From the NCBI GenBank assembly GCA_027492545.1, contig JAPUEL010000016.1, forward strand, positions 29,105-65,180: a stretch of 36,076 nt of DNA, written 5' to 3'. Both the position numbers and the translations under genes were made by a program. Source of the stretch: Propionibacteriaceae bacterium. Its GTDB lineage: Bacteria; Actinomycetota; Actinomycetes; Propionibacteriales; Propionibacteriaceae. A model generated the notes under the pieces. That model did not search any database and was not told where the DNA came from. It saw only the letters and a list, made by a program, of their open reading frames with translations. Positions 1 to 7,409 of the stretch are shown piece by piece (within the stretch, counting starts at the first letter, position 1; the number at the start of each line of letters is the position of its first letter).

Positions 1-1
1 C

Positions 2-55
2 ATCCTGGACGTGGGCGAGGGAGTGTCGCTGCGCATCGAGCCTCCGCGGCTCTAG
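2..55 (+). CDS. 3' end of an unidentified gene (partial)
   Basis: An open frame enters from the left edge and ends in TAG at 53-55, giving ILDVGEGVSLRIEPPRL. The alternating hydrophobic and charged residues look like a real protein end rather than noise, and the frame stops just where the repeat-rich spacer begins. Seventeen residues are too few to assign a family, and I do not recognise it. Confidence 0.4.
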   Translation: MLDVGEGVSLRIEPPRL

Positions 56-93
56 CCTGTCCGCTGCGTGTCGCTGGTCGCCGCCTTGATCCG

Positions 94-236
94 GTGTCAG
101 GAGCCCTGAATCGAGGCCGGGCATCCGCGCTTGTCTGAGTGGGGTGTCTGGTGCCGGGAGCCCCGAGTCGAGGCCGGGTAGCCGCGCTTGTCTGAGTGGC
201 GTTGTCGGGTGCCGGGAGCCCTGAGTCGAGGCCCGT
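94..236. repeat. three tandem ~58-bp repeats
   Basis: Three imperfect copies share a GTG(C/T)C(A/G)GGAGCCC(C/T)GA(A/G)TCGAGGCC core followed by CGCGCTTGTCTGAGTGG. The GAGCCC element starts at 101, 158 and 216, so the period is 57-58 bp. The third copy degenerates after its first half. There are no unique spacers, so this is a degenerate tandem array and not CRISPR. Confidence 0.75.
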
Positions 237-532
237 GCGGCCCTTGTCCTCCGCTTGCTTCTCGTCTGAGTTGGGCTCTGGTTGGGTGATTGAGGCCGCC
301 CGGGCCTCGTCTCACGTCTCCCGACACTGGTTCTGCGGTGGCGTGGTCGGGTTCGGCCGCGTGCCGGCGTGGCGGCCCTGGCGTGGGTGTGCTCAAGCGG
401 GACGCCAGTGGGGTGATCGTCGGGTTGGGCATCACTGCGCGCAGCCGCCCCGCCGTCTCCCGCCCTCGCATGTCCCTTGCCGACGCTGCTCGGGCGGGAC
501 TTCTACCGCCCCGCCGTCCCCGCCCTGCGGGC
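237..532. other. intergenic stretch without a recognised gene
   Basis: Between the tandem repeats and the palindromic repeat at 533-645 I find no coding sequence I trust. Frames that stay open here translate to low-complexity Arg/Pro/Gly/Ala with no family resemblance and no ribosome binding site, as expected by chance at this GC content. No RNA gene was recognised. Confidence 0.5.
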
Positions 533-645
533 CCACTCCGCGGGCTGAGGTGGGAGGAGCGCCAGCGACGAACCTCGAAGCCTCGGAAACGTGACCTTGT
601 CAGCTCTTCTGTTTCAAGGCTCTAGCCCGCGGAGCGGCGCCTCAA
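533..645. repeat. dispersed palindromic repeat, degraded copy
   Basis: This stretch is a diverged copy of the element at 29808-29910. Shared blocks are GGGCTGAGGTG (542-552), GAGGAGCG, AGCGACGA, CCTCGAAGCCT (573-583) and CCTTGTCAGCTC (595-606), in the same order. The right half (AAGGCTCTAG, then GCGGAGCGGCGCCTCA) is a decayed version of the matching palindrome arm. Two copies about 29 kb apart in one window suggest a family spread through the genome. Confidence 0.75.
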
Positions 646-675
646 CGAGCTAGGCGTGCACCGATGACGGAGAGC

Positions 676-1251
676 TCAGACCTGGGTGCGGTGGAAGTTG
701 AGATGCGAGCGCGACGGGGTGGGCCCGCGCTGACCCTGGTACCGCGACCCGTACTGCGACGACCCGTACGGATGCTCTGCGGGAGAGCTGAGCTGGAAGA
801 AGCACAACTGACCGATCTTCATGCCTGGCCAGAGCTTCACCGGCAGCGTCGCCATGTTGGACAGCTCGAGCGTGACGTGGCCCGAGAAGCCGGGATCGAT
901 GAAGCCCGCCGTCGAGTGCGTGAGCAGCCCGAGCCGGCCGAGCGACGACTTCCCCTCGAGCCGGGCCGCGACAGCGGAGCCGAGCGTGACCCGCTCGAAC
1001 GTCGAGCCCAGGACGAATTCGCCCGGGTGCAGCACGAATGGCTCGTCGACGGGGGTCTCGATGAGGCGAGTGAGGTCCGGCTGCTCCACCGACGGGTCGA
1101 TCGAGGGGTAGCGGTGGTTCTCGAATACCCGGAAGAACTTGTCCAGCCGCACGTCCACGCTGGACGGCTGCACCATCCCGGGATCCCACGGGTCCAGGAG
1201 GATCCCTCCGGTGTGCACCTCGCCAAGGATGTCGCGATCGCTGAGCAGCAT
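676..1251 (-). CDS. dcd: dCTP deaminase, probably bifunctional (dCTP deaminase/dUTPase type)
   Basis: The 191-residue protein belongs to the trimeric dCTP deaminase/dUTPase family and supplies dUMP for thymidylate synthesis. Visible family motifs are [10 protein letters not shown] (100-109), AGFIDPGF (115-122), HVTLELSN with the catalytic glutamate at E129, and the C-terminal [19 protein letters not shown] segment that closes over the nucleotide. Length and sequence fit the actinobacterial enzymes (as in Mycobacterium tuberculosis) that deaminate dCTP and hydrolyse the dUTP in one active site; bifunctionality here is inferred from that similarity. There is no Shine-Dalgarno sequence: a TAGGCT -10 box ends six bases before the ATG, so the mRNA is probably leaderless. 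It is divergent from the ABC transporter. Confidence 0.95.
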   Translation of the reverse strand: MLLSDRDILGEVHTGGILLDPWDPGMVQPSSVDVRLDKFFRVFENHRYPSIDPSVEQPDLTRLIETPVDEPFVLHPGEFVLGSTFERVTLGSAVAARLEGKSSLGRLGLLTHSTAGFIDPGFSGHVTLELSNMATLPVKLWPGMKIGQLCFFQLSSPAEHPYGSSQYGSRYQGQRGPTPSRSHLNFHRTQV

Positions 1252-1257
1252 GGGCTG

Positions 1258-1263
1258 AGCCTA
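1258..1263 (-). promoter_or_regulatory. -10 box of a leaderless dcd promoter
   Basis: On the minus strand TAGGCT is followed by CAGCCC and then the dcd ATG. A start codon six bases after a TAnnnT hexamer lies at the expected transcription start, and no ribosome binding site is present. Confidence 0.6.
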
Positions 1264-1427
1264 ACGCCCCACGGGTCGGCGGGCAGTCCTACTGTCCGAG
1301 ACCGGCGCTGCCACGAGGATGGTGTGAGCGCCCAACCAGGCTCCGACCTCCGGGCCGCGGCTACGCTGGGGGAGCCCGGGCGACCGGCCGGGCATCCAGC
1401 CCGACGGCGGGCGGCGAGGGGTGGCGG

Positions 1428-3302
1428 ATGAGCGTCGGGCACGGGGGCGGCGGCATGGGCGGCGGGCGGATGCTCGGGCGCCTCGCGGCAGACCCGGAGC
1501 TCAAGCAGCACAAGCTGGATCGCGGCACCGCCCGTCGCGTCATCGCCTACGGAGCGCCGTTCCAGGGCCTGATCATCGTCTTCCTCGTCACGGTCATCGT
1601 CAGTAGCGCCCTCTCCGTGGCGCCGCTGCTGCTGTTCCAGCGGATCATCGACGACGGCGTCCTGGCGGGCAATGTGGACGTCATCGTATGGCTGGCAGTC
1701 GCCGTCGCCGCGATGGCGCTGGGGTCCGCGTTGCTGCAGATCGTGGAGCGGTGGTGCTCGGCGCGCATCGGCGAGGGGCTCATCTACTCGATGCGCACCC
1801 AGATCTTCGACCACATGCTGCGGATGCCCATCGCGTTCTTCAGCCGCTCCCATACCGGGAAGCTGGTGTCGCGGCTGCAATCCGACGTCAACGGCGCCCA
1901 GCAGGCGTTCACCTCGACGCTGTCCACCGTCGTGAGCAACTCCATCACGCTGGTGCTGGTGCTCGGCTCGATGCTGGCGCTGTCCTGGCCGCTCACCCTC
2001 GCGGCGCTGGTGCTGCTGCCGATCTTCATGGTGCCCGCCCGGATGGTGGGGACGAAGCTGGCGGACCTGTCGCGGCTGCGGATGACGCAGAACGCAGAGA
2101 TGTCGGCCACGATGACCGAGCGGTTCACCGTGTCCGGGGCGCTGCTGGTCAAGCTGTTCGGGGACCTCGGCACCGAGCACGCCACGTTCGCCCGGCAGTC
2201 CAAGGACGTCGCGGACTCGGGTGTGAAGATCGCCATGATCTCCCGGGTGTTCATGACGACCATGGCGCTCGTCGGCGCTCTGGCCACGGCGCTCTTCTAC
2301 GGCTTCGGTGGTGTCGCGGCGGTGGAGGGGCAGCTCACGGTCGGCACCCTCACGGCGCTCGTGGCGCTGCTGGCCAGGCTGTACGGGCCACTCATGCAGC
2401 TGTCGAACCTGCGCGTGGACATCATGAGCGCCCTGGTCAGCTTCGAGCGGGTCTTCGAGGTGCTGGATCTGCAGCCGCTGATCGTCGACGCACCCGATGC
2501 CAGGCCGGTCTCCGGCCCGCCGTCGGTGACCTTCCGCGACGTGTGGTTCACCTATCCGGATGCGGCGACGGTGTCGCTGGAGTCGCTGGAGCCGACGGCG
2601 GCCGCGGGGGAGTCGGCCAACACCCCGGTGCTGCGGGGCATCTCATTCGTGGCCGAGCCTGGTCAGACCGTCGCTTTGGTGGGGCCGTCGGGTGCGGGGA
2701 AGACCACCATCACGCACCTCCTCGCGCGGCTGTACGACGTGGACTCCGGTGTCGTCGAGATCGCGGGGGAGGACGTGCGGCTGGTCACCCTGGCGTCGCT
2801 GCAGAACGAGATCGGGTACGTCACGCAGGACGCCCACCTCTTCCACGACACCATCGAGGCGAACCTGCGCTACGCGCGCCCGGCCGCCACTCAGGAGGAG
2901 CTGTGGGGGGCGCTCGAGGCGGCCCAGATCGCGGGGCTGGTGCGGCGGCTGCCCGACGGGCTGGGCACCGTCGTCGGCGAGCGCGGCTACCGGCTCAGCG
3001 GTGGTGAGCGCCAGCGCTTCGCCATCGCCCGGCTGCTGCTCAAGGCCCCGCCCATCCTCGTCCTGGACGAGGCGACGGCGCACTTGGACTCGGAGTCCGA
3101 ATCGCTCGTGCAGCGGGCGCTGGACACGGCCCGCGAGGGGCGGACGGCCATCGTCATCGCCCACCGGCTGTCGACGGTGCGGCACGCCGACCAGATCCTG
3201 GTGGTCGAGGCGGGCCGGGTCGTCGAGCGGGGCACCCACGCCGAGCTGTTGTCCGCCGGCGGCGCCTACGCCACGCTGTACGCCACCCAGTTCCGCGACT
3301 GA
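1428..3302 (+). CDS. exporter-type ABC transporter, fused permease and ATPase
   Basis: A 624-residue half-transporter with an N-terminal six-helix membrane domain (about 40-330) and a C-terminal nucleotide-binding domain. It should work as a homodimer that exports a lipid, drug or peptide using ATP. Motifs: Walker A GPSGAGKTT (419-427), signature LSGGERQ (523-529), Walker B ILVLDEAT (543-550) and switch histidine H579 in AHRLST. The first 20 residues are Gly/Met-rich (GGGGMGGGRM). The gene is complete; GAGGGG at 1416-1421 serves as ribosome binding site for the ATG at 1428. A TACGCT -10-like hexamer lies at 1362-1367. A roughly 20-residue Ala/Ser/Glu-rich stretch (380-398) is inserted in the first strands of the ATPase domain. 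Substrate unknown; it has no partner half-transporter next to it. Confidence 0.93.
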   Translation: MSVGHGGGGMGGGRMLGRLAADPELKQHKLDRGTARRVIAYGAPFQGLIIVFLVTVIVSSALSVAPLLLFQRIIDDGVLAGNVDVIVWLAVAVAAMALGSALLQIVERWCSARIGEGLIYSMRTQIFDHMLRMPIAFFSRSHTGKLVSRLQSDVNGAQQAFTSTLSTVVSNSITLVLVLGSMLALSWPLTLAALVLLPIFMVPARMVGTKLADLSRLRMTQNAEMSATMTERFTVSGALLVKLFGDLGTEHATFARQSKDVADSGVKIAMISRVFMTTMALVGALATALFYGFGGVAAVEGQLTVGTLTALVALLARLYGPLMQLSNLRVDIMSALVSFERVFEVLDLQPLIVDAPDARPVSGPPSVTFRDVWFTYPDAATVSLESLEPTAAAGESANTPVLRGISFVAEPGQTVALVGPSGAGKTTITHLLARLYDVDSGVVEIAGEDVRLVTLASLQNEIGYVTQDAHLFHDTIEANLRYARPAATQEELWGALEAAQIAGLVRRLPDGLGTVVGERGYRLSGGERQRFAIARLLLKAPPILVLDEATAHLDSESESLVQRALDTAREGRTAIVIAHRLSTVRHADQILVVEAGRVVERGTHAELLSAGGAYATLYATQFRD

Positions 3303-3319
3303 CCCCTCCCAGGTGGGGG

Positions 3320-3550
3320 TTGAGCCGGACACGGCTGCCGGCGGCCCTGATTGAGCCGGACACGGCTTTCATCCGGTGGCTTTGAGCCTGAGGCGGGTCT
3401 CGACGCGTGAATCGCAGGGTTTGATCGTTCCAGGCTGCGTTGAGCCGGACACGGCTTTCGTCCGGTGGCTTTGAGCCGGAATCGGGTCTCAACTCGGGAT
3501 GCTCCCCGATTTGATCGATCCTCGTGCCTTGAGTCCGAGATCAGGCTCAA
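3320..3550. repeat. interspersed TTGAGCC-type repeats (direct orientation)
   Basis: TTGAGCCGGACACGGCT occurs at 3320, 3351 and 3440, and variants starting TTGAGCC occur at 3382 and 3471. Two longer units share CTTTC(A/G)TCCGGTGGCTTTGAGCC. Several copies form a short palindrome of TTGAG, 12 bases, then CTCAA (for example at 3471). The stretch begins 18 bases after the ABC transporter stop. No coding frame is credible. Confidence 0.75.
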
Positions 3551-3643
3551 AGTCGGGGCGCGAGAGCCGTGTCCGGCTCAAAGTCGGGGCGCGAGAGCCG
3601 TGTCCGGCTCAACGTGGCCTCGCAGGAGCCGCGTCCGGCTCAA
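3551..3643. repeat. three tandem 31-bp repeats, inverse of the preceding family
   Basis: Copies at 3551-3581 and 3582-3612 are identical; the copy at 3613-3643 keeps its 3' half (AGCCGCGTCCGGCTCAA). The shared AGCCGTGTCCGGCTCAA is the reverse complement of the TTGAGCCGGACACGGCT motif found upstream at 3320-3456. The block therefore forms large inverted repeats with 3320-3480. Confidence 0.85.
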
Positions 3644-3692
3644 CCACGTTGCAGCCGAGCCGGGAGCGAGTCGCAGAATCAGGCGACGGCGA

Positions 3693-3784
3693 GGGAGTCA
3701 GTGGGCGGAGCCCATGCCTTCGTGGCCGGACGGGGAGTCAGTGGGCGGAGCCTATGCCTTCGTGGCCGGACGGGGAGGGACTCA
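3693..3784 (-). repeat. tandem duplications of the deoC 3' end
   Basis: Two 40-bp units at 3693-3732 and 3733-3772 repeat the last ~40 bases of deoC, whose own copy ends at 3782. Read on the minus strand each unit encodes PSGHEG(M/I)GSAH followed by TGA, against [11 protein letters not shown] and TGA in deoC. The stop trinucleotides sit at 3698-3700, 3738-3740 and 3782-3784, so the gene-proximal step has four extra bases. The extra copies lie beyond the stop and are not translated as part of deoC. Confidence 0.85.
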
Positions 3785-4498
3785 GTAGGCGGAGCCCATG
3801 CCGACGTGGCCGGACGGGGCAGCCGCCGATGGCGCGTCGTCGGACCCGTCTGCACCGTCGAGCACCGCGCGGCTGCCTGAGAGACCCAGCCGAGTCGCGC
3901 CCGCCTCGACCATGGCGTTGGCGGTGGCGTAATCGCGGATCCCGCCGCTGGCCTTGACGCCCAGGCGCTCGCCCACCGTCGCGGCCATCAGCTCCACCGC
4001 GTGGACCGACGCGCCGCCCGCCGGGTGGAACCCGGTGGAGGTCTTCACGTAGTCCGCGCCCGCGGCCTCCGCCGCCTTGCATGCCGCGACGATCTCCTCG
4101 TCGGTCAGCGCCGCGGACTCGATGATCACCTTGAGCAGCCCCGTCGTGGCCTCGCGCACGGCGCGAATCTCCTCCTCGACGGCGTCCGCCCGGCCCTCCT
4201 TGAGCAGCCCGATGTTGATCACCATGTCCACCTCGTCGGCGCCGAGCTTCGACGACTCCGCCGCCTCCAGGGCCTTGGCTGCCGCGGTGTGGTTGCCTGA
4301 GGGGAACCCGCACACCGTGGCCACCTTGACGCCGCCCAAGTCGTCGGTAATCGGCAGCATCGACGGCGACACGCACACCGAGTAGACCCCCAGCTCCCGC
4401 GCCTCCGCGACCAGCGCGGAGACCTGTGCGCGGGTGGCGTCGGTCTTCAGCAGCGTGTGGTCCACCATCTGGGCGAGCGCCGAGCGCGTGATCTCCAT
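3782..4498 (-). CDS. deoC: deoxyribose-phosphate aldolase
   Basis: This 238-residue TIM-barrel aldolase splits 2-deoxyribose-5-phosphate into glyceraldehyde-3-phosphate and acetaldehyde during deoxynucleoside breakdown in the cytoplasm. The Schiff-base lysine is K152 in YVKTSTGF, with the second active-site lysine K182 in [11 protein letters not shown]91 in EVDMVINIG and D13 in VDHTLLK. The C-terminal GSAY matches the family's terminal tyrosine tail that reaches the active site (Y259 in E. coli). AAGGACGG lies just before the ATG on the minus strand, so this start is well supported, and a TAAGCT -10-like box is at 4546-4551. Residues 214-230 are a Gly/Asp/Ala/Ser-rich linker. Its 3' end was copied twice downstream (3693-3772). 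No other nucleoside genes are adjacent. Confidence 0.95.
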   Translation of the reverse strand: MEITRSALAQMVDHTLLKTDATRAQVSALVAEARELGVYSVCVSPSMLPITDDLGGVKVATVCGFPSGNHTAAAKALEAAESSKLGADEVDMVINIGLLKEGRADAVEEEIRAVREATTGLLKVIIESAALTDEEIVAACKAAEAAGADYVKTSTGFHPAGGASVHAVELMAATVGERLGVKASGGIRDYATANAMVEAGATRLGLSGSRAVLDGADGSDDAPSAAAPSGHVGMGSAY

Positions 4499-4585
4499 AA
4501 CCGTCCTTCATTCGAGCGGCCCGCGGGCCGGCGTCTTCGCAGTCGAGCTTACTGCCGCGAACCCACAGAGCTGGGCGCTCTGCCT

Positions 4586-4629
4586 GAGCGGCACTTCTGG
4601 TGTCGACTACGCAACCAGAAGTGCCGCTC
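4586..4629. repeat. perfect 16-bp inverted repeat with a GTCGAC loop
   Basis: GAGCGGCACTTCTGGT (4586-4601) and its exact complement ACCAGAAGTGCCGCTC (4614-4629) flank a 12-base loop, GTCGACTACGCA. The hairpin lies between the 3' end of the histidine kinase gene and the deoC promoter, both on the minus strand. It has no following T-run on either strand, so a plain intrinsic terminator is not obvious. Its apical sequence is shared with the hairpin at 4661-4700. Confidence 0.85.
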
Positions 4630-4660
4630 TGCGCCGGGGCCGCGCGCAACGCTCGACAAA

Positions 4661-4700
4661 GCGGTAGATGTGGTGTCGACTACGCCCCCACATCCGCCGC
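4661..4700. repeat. second hairpin with the same apical sequence
   Basis: GCGGTAGATGTGG (4661-4673) pairs with CCACATCCGCCGC (4688-4700) with one mismatch and one possible G-U pair. The apex contains TGGTGTCGACTACGC (4671-4685), identical over 15 bases to 4598-4612 in the neighbouring hairpin, although the stems are unrelated in sequence. It sits 21 bases beyond the histidine kinase stop. Confidence 0.75.
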
Positions 4701-4721
4701 CCAAGCGCGAAGAGCGCCAGG

Positions 4722-6176
4722 TCAGGCGCGGGCGGGCGCGAGCGGCAAGGTCACGGTGAAGCACGTCCGCCCCGGCCGCGACTCCACCGAGGCCGTGCCC
4801 CCGAACCCCTCGACGACGGCGCGCACGATCGCCAGCCCCAGCCCGGTGGACTGGGCCGCCGAGTGGGCGCGCGCGTCATCGGCTCGCACGAACCGCTCGA
4901 ACACCCGTGGCAGCGCCTCCGGCGGGATGCCGGGCCCGTCGTCGATCACGTGGATCACCGCGACACCCACGCCCGCCGCATGCCCGCCGAACGGCGCGCC
5001 GGGCAGGGCCGAGAGGGCCGTGGTGACCGTCGTGCCCGGCGGGGTGTGCGTGCGTGCGTTCGAGAGCAGGTTCACCATCACCTGGTGCAGCTGGTCCGCG
5101 TCCGCCAGCACCTCCACGCCCTGCTCGGGCAGGTCGAGCACCCAGCGGTGGTCGCGGCTCACGGCCTGCGCGTCGCTGACGGCGTTGAGCACCACCTCGA
5201 CGGCGTCCACAGGCCGCAGCTCCACCTGCGCGTCGGCGTCAAGCCGGGCGAGCATGAGCAGGTCGTTGACCAGCTTGGTCATCCGCTCCGACTCGGCGCC
5301 GATCCTGCCGAGCGCGTGGGGGGTGCCCTCCGGCGAGCGCTGACCCAGCTCCGCGTAGCCGCGGATCGCCGCCAGGGGGTTGCGCAGCTCGTGCGAGGCG
5401 TCCGCGACGAACCGCCGCAGCTTGGCCTCCGAGCTCTCGCGCGCCAGCAGCGCGCCCTCGACGCGGCCGAGCATCTGGTTGAACGCCGTGGACAGGCGGG
5501 TCACCTCGTTGTTCTCCGGCAGGGGCCCCGTCTCCACCCGTGGCACCGCCACCGAGCCCTTCTCCAGCTCGAGCCGGCTCACCTCGTCGGCCGTGTCGGT
5601 CAGTGCGACGAGCGGCTTGGTGGCGCTCACCAGCACCGCCCTCGTCACCGCAGCCGTCGCCGAGATGGCCAGCAGGCTCACCGCGGCCGCCAGCAACGAC
5701 AGCCACAGCACCGTCCGCTGGATGTCCGCCACTGGAAGCCCCACCACCACCGTGCCGATCGGCGTGTCGCGGGCCTGAACCCGGTACTCGCCGAGCCCGG
5801 GCACGCGGACCGTGTGCTTGGCATCATCGACGGGGACCACCAGCAGCGCGCTCCACGCCTCCACGGTCATCGACGAGCTCGTGGAGCCGTCGCCCACGAC
5901 GCCGCCCAACGCCGTGCCGTTCGAGAGCTCCGCCGCGATCACGGTGCCCACCCGCATGCCGGGGGTCTCCAGGCCGGGAGGTCCGTCGTCGCGGCCGTCG
6001 CTGCGGCTCTGCCGGACCTGCGCGGCGTCGAGCTCGGCGTCGAGCTGGTTGAACAGGATGGTGCGCAGCGCCAGCACCGTCGTCAGCGCGACCAGGATGG
6101 CCATCACCGCGACGGTCAGCACCAGGCGCGGCTGCAGCTGGGACGCCAGCGACCCGCGGCGCTGCGCCCTCGTCAT
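4722..6176 (-). CDS. two-component sensor histidine kinase
   Basis: A 484-residue membrane kinase of the OmpR-associated type. Layout: membrane helix about 18-43, extracytoplasmic sensor region about 44-152, second helix about 154-176, HAMP linker about 178-235, dimerisation domain with DASHELRNPL (phosphorylated histidine H262), then the ATPase domain with the N box NLLSNARTHT (369-378), DDGPGIP (412-418) and GLGLAIV (445-451). Every box needed for activity is present. Its ATG overlaps the stop of the response regulator gene as ATGA, so the two are translationally coupled. Resembles mycobacterial TrcS/MprB-like kinases, but the signal cannot be told from sequence. Downstream of its stop are two unusual hairpins (4661-4700, 4586-4629). 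Confidence 0.95.
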   Translation of the reverse strand: MTRAQRRGSLASQLQPRLVLTVAVMAILVALTTVLALRTILFNQLDAELDAAQVRQSRSDGRDDGPPGLETPGMRVGTVIAAELSNGTALGGVVGDGSTSSSMTVEAWSALLVVPVDDAKHTVRVPGLGEYRVQARDTPIGTVVVGLPVADIQRTVLWLSLLAAAVSLLAISATAAVTRAVLVSATKPLVALTDTADEVSRLELEKGSVAVPRVETGPLPENNEVTRLSTAFNQMLGRVEGALLARESSEAKLRRFVADASHELRNPLAAIRGYAELGQRSPEGTPHALGRIGAESERMTKLVNDLLMLARLDADAQVELRPVDAVEVVLNAVSDAQAVSRDHRWVLDLPEQGVEVLADADQLHQVMVNLLSNARTHTPPGTTVTTALSALPGAPFGGHAAGVGVAVIHVIDDGPGIPPEALPRVFERFVRADDARAHSAAQSTGLGLAIVRAVVEGFGGTASVESRPGRTCFTVTLPLAPARA

Positions 6177-6898
6177 GCGCCCGCCGGGCGCAGCACGTAG
6201 CCGGCGCCGCGCATGGTGTGGATCATGGGCTCACGGTCCGCGTCGATCTTCTTGCGCAGGTAGCTGATGTACAGCTCGACGACGTTGGCCTGGCCGCCGA
6301 AGTCGTAGTTCCAGACCCGGTCGAGGATTTGCGCCTTCGACAGCACGCGCTTGGGGTTGCGCATGAGGAAGCGCAGCAGCTCGAACTCGGTGGCGGTGAG
6401 CTTGACCGGCACGCCGGCGCGCGTCACCTCGTGCGAGTCCTCGTCCAGCACCAGGTCGCCGACGACCAGCTGCGTGTCCGGCCGCACGCTGGTGGCGCCG
6501 CTGCGGCGCAGCAGGCCTCGGAGCCGGGCGATGACCTCCTCCAGGGAGAACGGCTTGGTGACGTAGTCGTCGCCGCCGGCGGTCAGCCCTGCCACACGGT
6601 CCGACACGCCGTCGCGGGCGGTGAGGAAGATCACCGGCACGTCGGGCTGCTCGGCGCGGATGCGTCGCATCACCTCGAGGCCGTCGAAGTCGGGCAGCAT
6701 CATGTCCAGCACCAGCGCGTCGGGTTGCGCCTCGCGTGCCACGCGGACGGCGTCGGTGCCGGTGGAGGCGGTGTGGACCTCCCACCCCTCGTAGCGCATG
6801 GCCATCGAGAGCAGTTCGATGAGGCTCGGCTCGTCGTCGACGGTGAGGATCCGGATCGGGGTGCCGTCGGGGCGCGTGAGGGGGTCGGAGATGGCCAT
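6173..6898 (-). CDS. OmpR-family response regulator
   Basis: A 241-residue regulator with an N-terminal receiver domain (about 15-130) and a C-terminal winged-helix DNA-binding domain (about 143-238). Acidic pocket DDE at 21-23, phosphoacceptor D65 in LVLDMMLP, T93 in FLTARD and K115 in VTKPF are all present. The DNA-binding domain has the usual LTATEFELLRFLMRNP and VWNYDFGGQANVVELYISYLR segments. It forms a pair with the downstream kinase (4-bp overlap). No clear ribosome binding site precedes the ATG; CACAGT six bases upstream is a possible weak -10 of a leaderless transcript. It lies 40 bases after the DoxX gene on the same strand, so read-through from the NADH dehydrogenase operon is possible. 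Targets unknown. Confidence 0.95.
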   Translation of the reverse strand: MAISDPLTRPDGTPIRILTVDDEPSLIELLSMAMRYEGWEVHTASTGTDAVRVAREAQPDALVLDMMLPDFDGLEVMRRIRAEQPDVPVIFLTARDGVSDRVAGLTAGGDDYVTKPFSLEEVIARLRGLLRRSGATSVRPDTQLVVGDLVLDEDSHEVTRAGVPVKLTATEFELLRFLMRNPKRVLSKAQILDRVWNYDFGGQANVVELYISYLRKKIDADREPMIHTMRGAGYVLRPAGA

Positions 6899-6938
6899 GG
6901 CACTACTGTGGCACCCCGTCCCACGGCCCAGCTATGGG

Positions 6939-7409
6939 TTACCTGTGAGAATTCTGTGTGCCGGGGGCTTCGTCGATGAGGCTGCCGTCCTCGTCCTTCG
7001 GGCGCACGAACAGGGCGTCCAACCCCGCGCGCCCCGAGCCGTAGACGAGGAACATCAGGCCCAGGGAAGCCTGGACCGCGTTGTACTCCCAGCCGCCGAG
7101 GTGCACGAAGAAGCCGGCGTCGGCCTTGGTGGTGAGGATGACGGCGACGTTGAGTGCCACCATGCCCAGCCCCACCAACGGCGTGGCCAAGCCGAAGACC
7201 AGCAGCACGCCGCCGATCAGCTCGAAGGCGATCGTGGTCACCGCCAGGCCGGTCGCGCTGGGCAGCCCGGCCGCCTCCAGCAGCGCCACCTGCGCGTCGA
7301 TGCCCGTCTCCTGCCAGCGGTGCCAGCCGTGCGCCACCAGGGTCACGCCGGCGACGATCCGGGCCACCAGCAGGGCGATGTCGCGCAACACGCGCAGGAG
7401 TTGACTCAT
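6939..7409 (-). CDS. DoxX-family membrane protein
   Basis: A 156-residue integral membrane protein with four predicted helices (about 8-30, 52-75, 78-95 and 112-128) and the DoxX-type pattern ARIVAGVTLVAHGWHRW followed by GLATPLVGLGMVALNVAVI. DoxX proteins are tied to redox or respiratory membrane complexes in several bacteria, but biochemical roles differ. Its ATG overlaps the stop of the type II NADH dehydrogenase gene as ATGA, so the two are made together. That coupling suggests a quinone or redox-related partner role for this copy; this is inference. The hydrophilic C-terminus (about 136-156, rich in Asp, Glu, Lys and Ser) has no recognised motif. Confidence 0.85.
   Translation of the reverse strand: MSQLLRVLRDIALLVARIVAGVTLVAHGWHRWQETGIDAQVALLEAAGLPSATGLAVTTIAFELIGGVLLVFGLATPLVGLGMVALNVAVILTTKADAGFFVHLGGWEYNAVQASLGLMFLVYGSGRAGLDALFVRPKDEDGSLIDEAPGTQNSHR

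Noticed and set aside
196..594. Small plus-strand gene in the first spacer
   Set aside because: It runs through tandem and palindromic repeats, lacks a ribosome binding site, and shows no protein-like pattern.
837..2180. Long minus-strand frame across dcd and the ABC transporter
   Set aside because: Composition is His/Arg/Gln low-complexity and it overlaps two clear genes with intact motifs.
3471..3550. Additional HAIR-like boxes (TTGAG...CTCAA)
   Set aside because: Spacing is 12 bases, not 9, and the copies belong to the TTGAGCC repeat family far from heat-shock genes.
3320..3643. CRISPR array
   Set aside because: Repeats occur in both orientations and the 31-bp units are contiguous with no unique spacers; no cas genes are nearby.
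4668..6200. 510-codon plus-strand frame over the histidine kinase
   Set aside because: It is antisense to a kinase with all catalytic boxes; the translation is Arg/His-rich noise.
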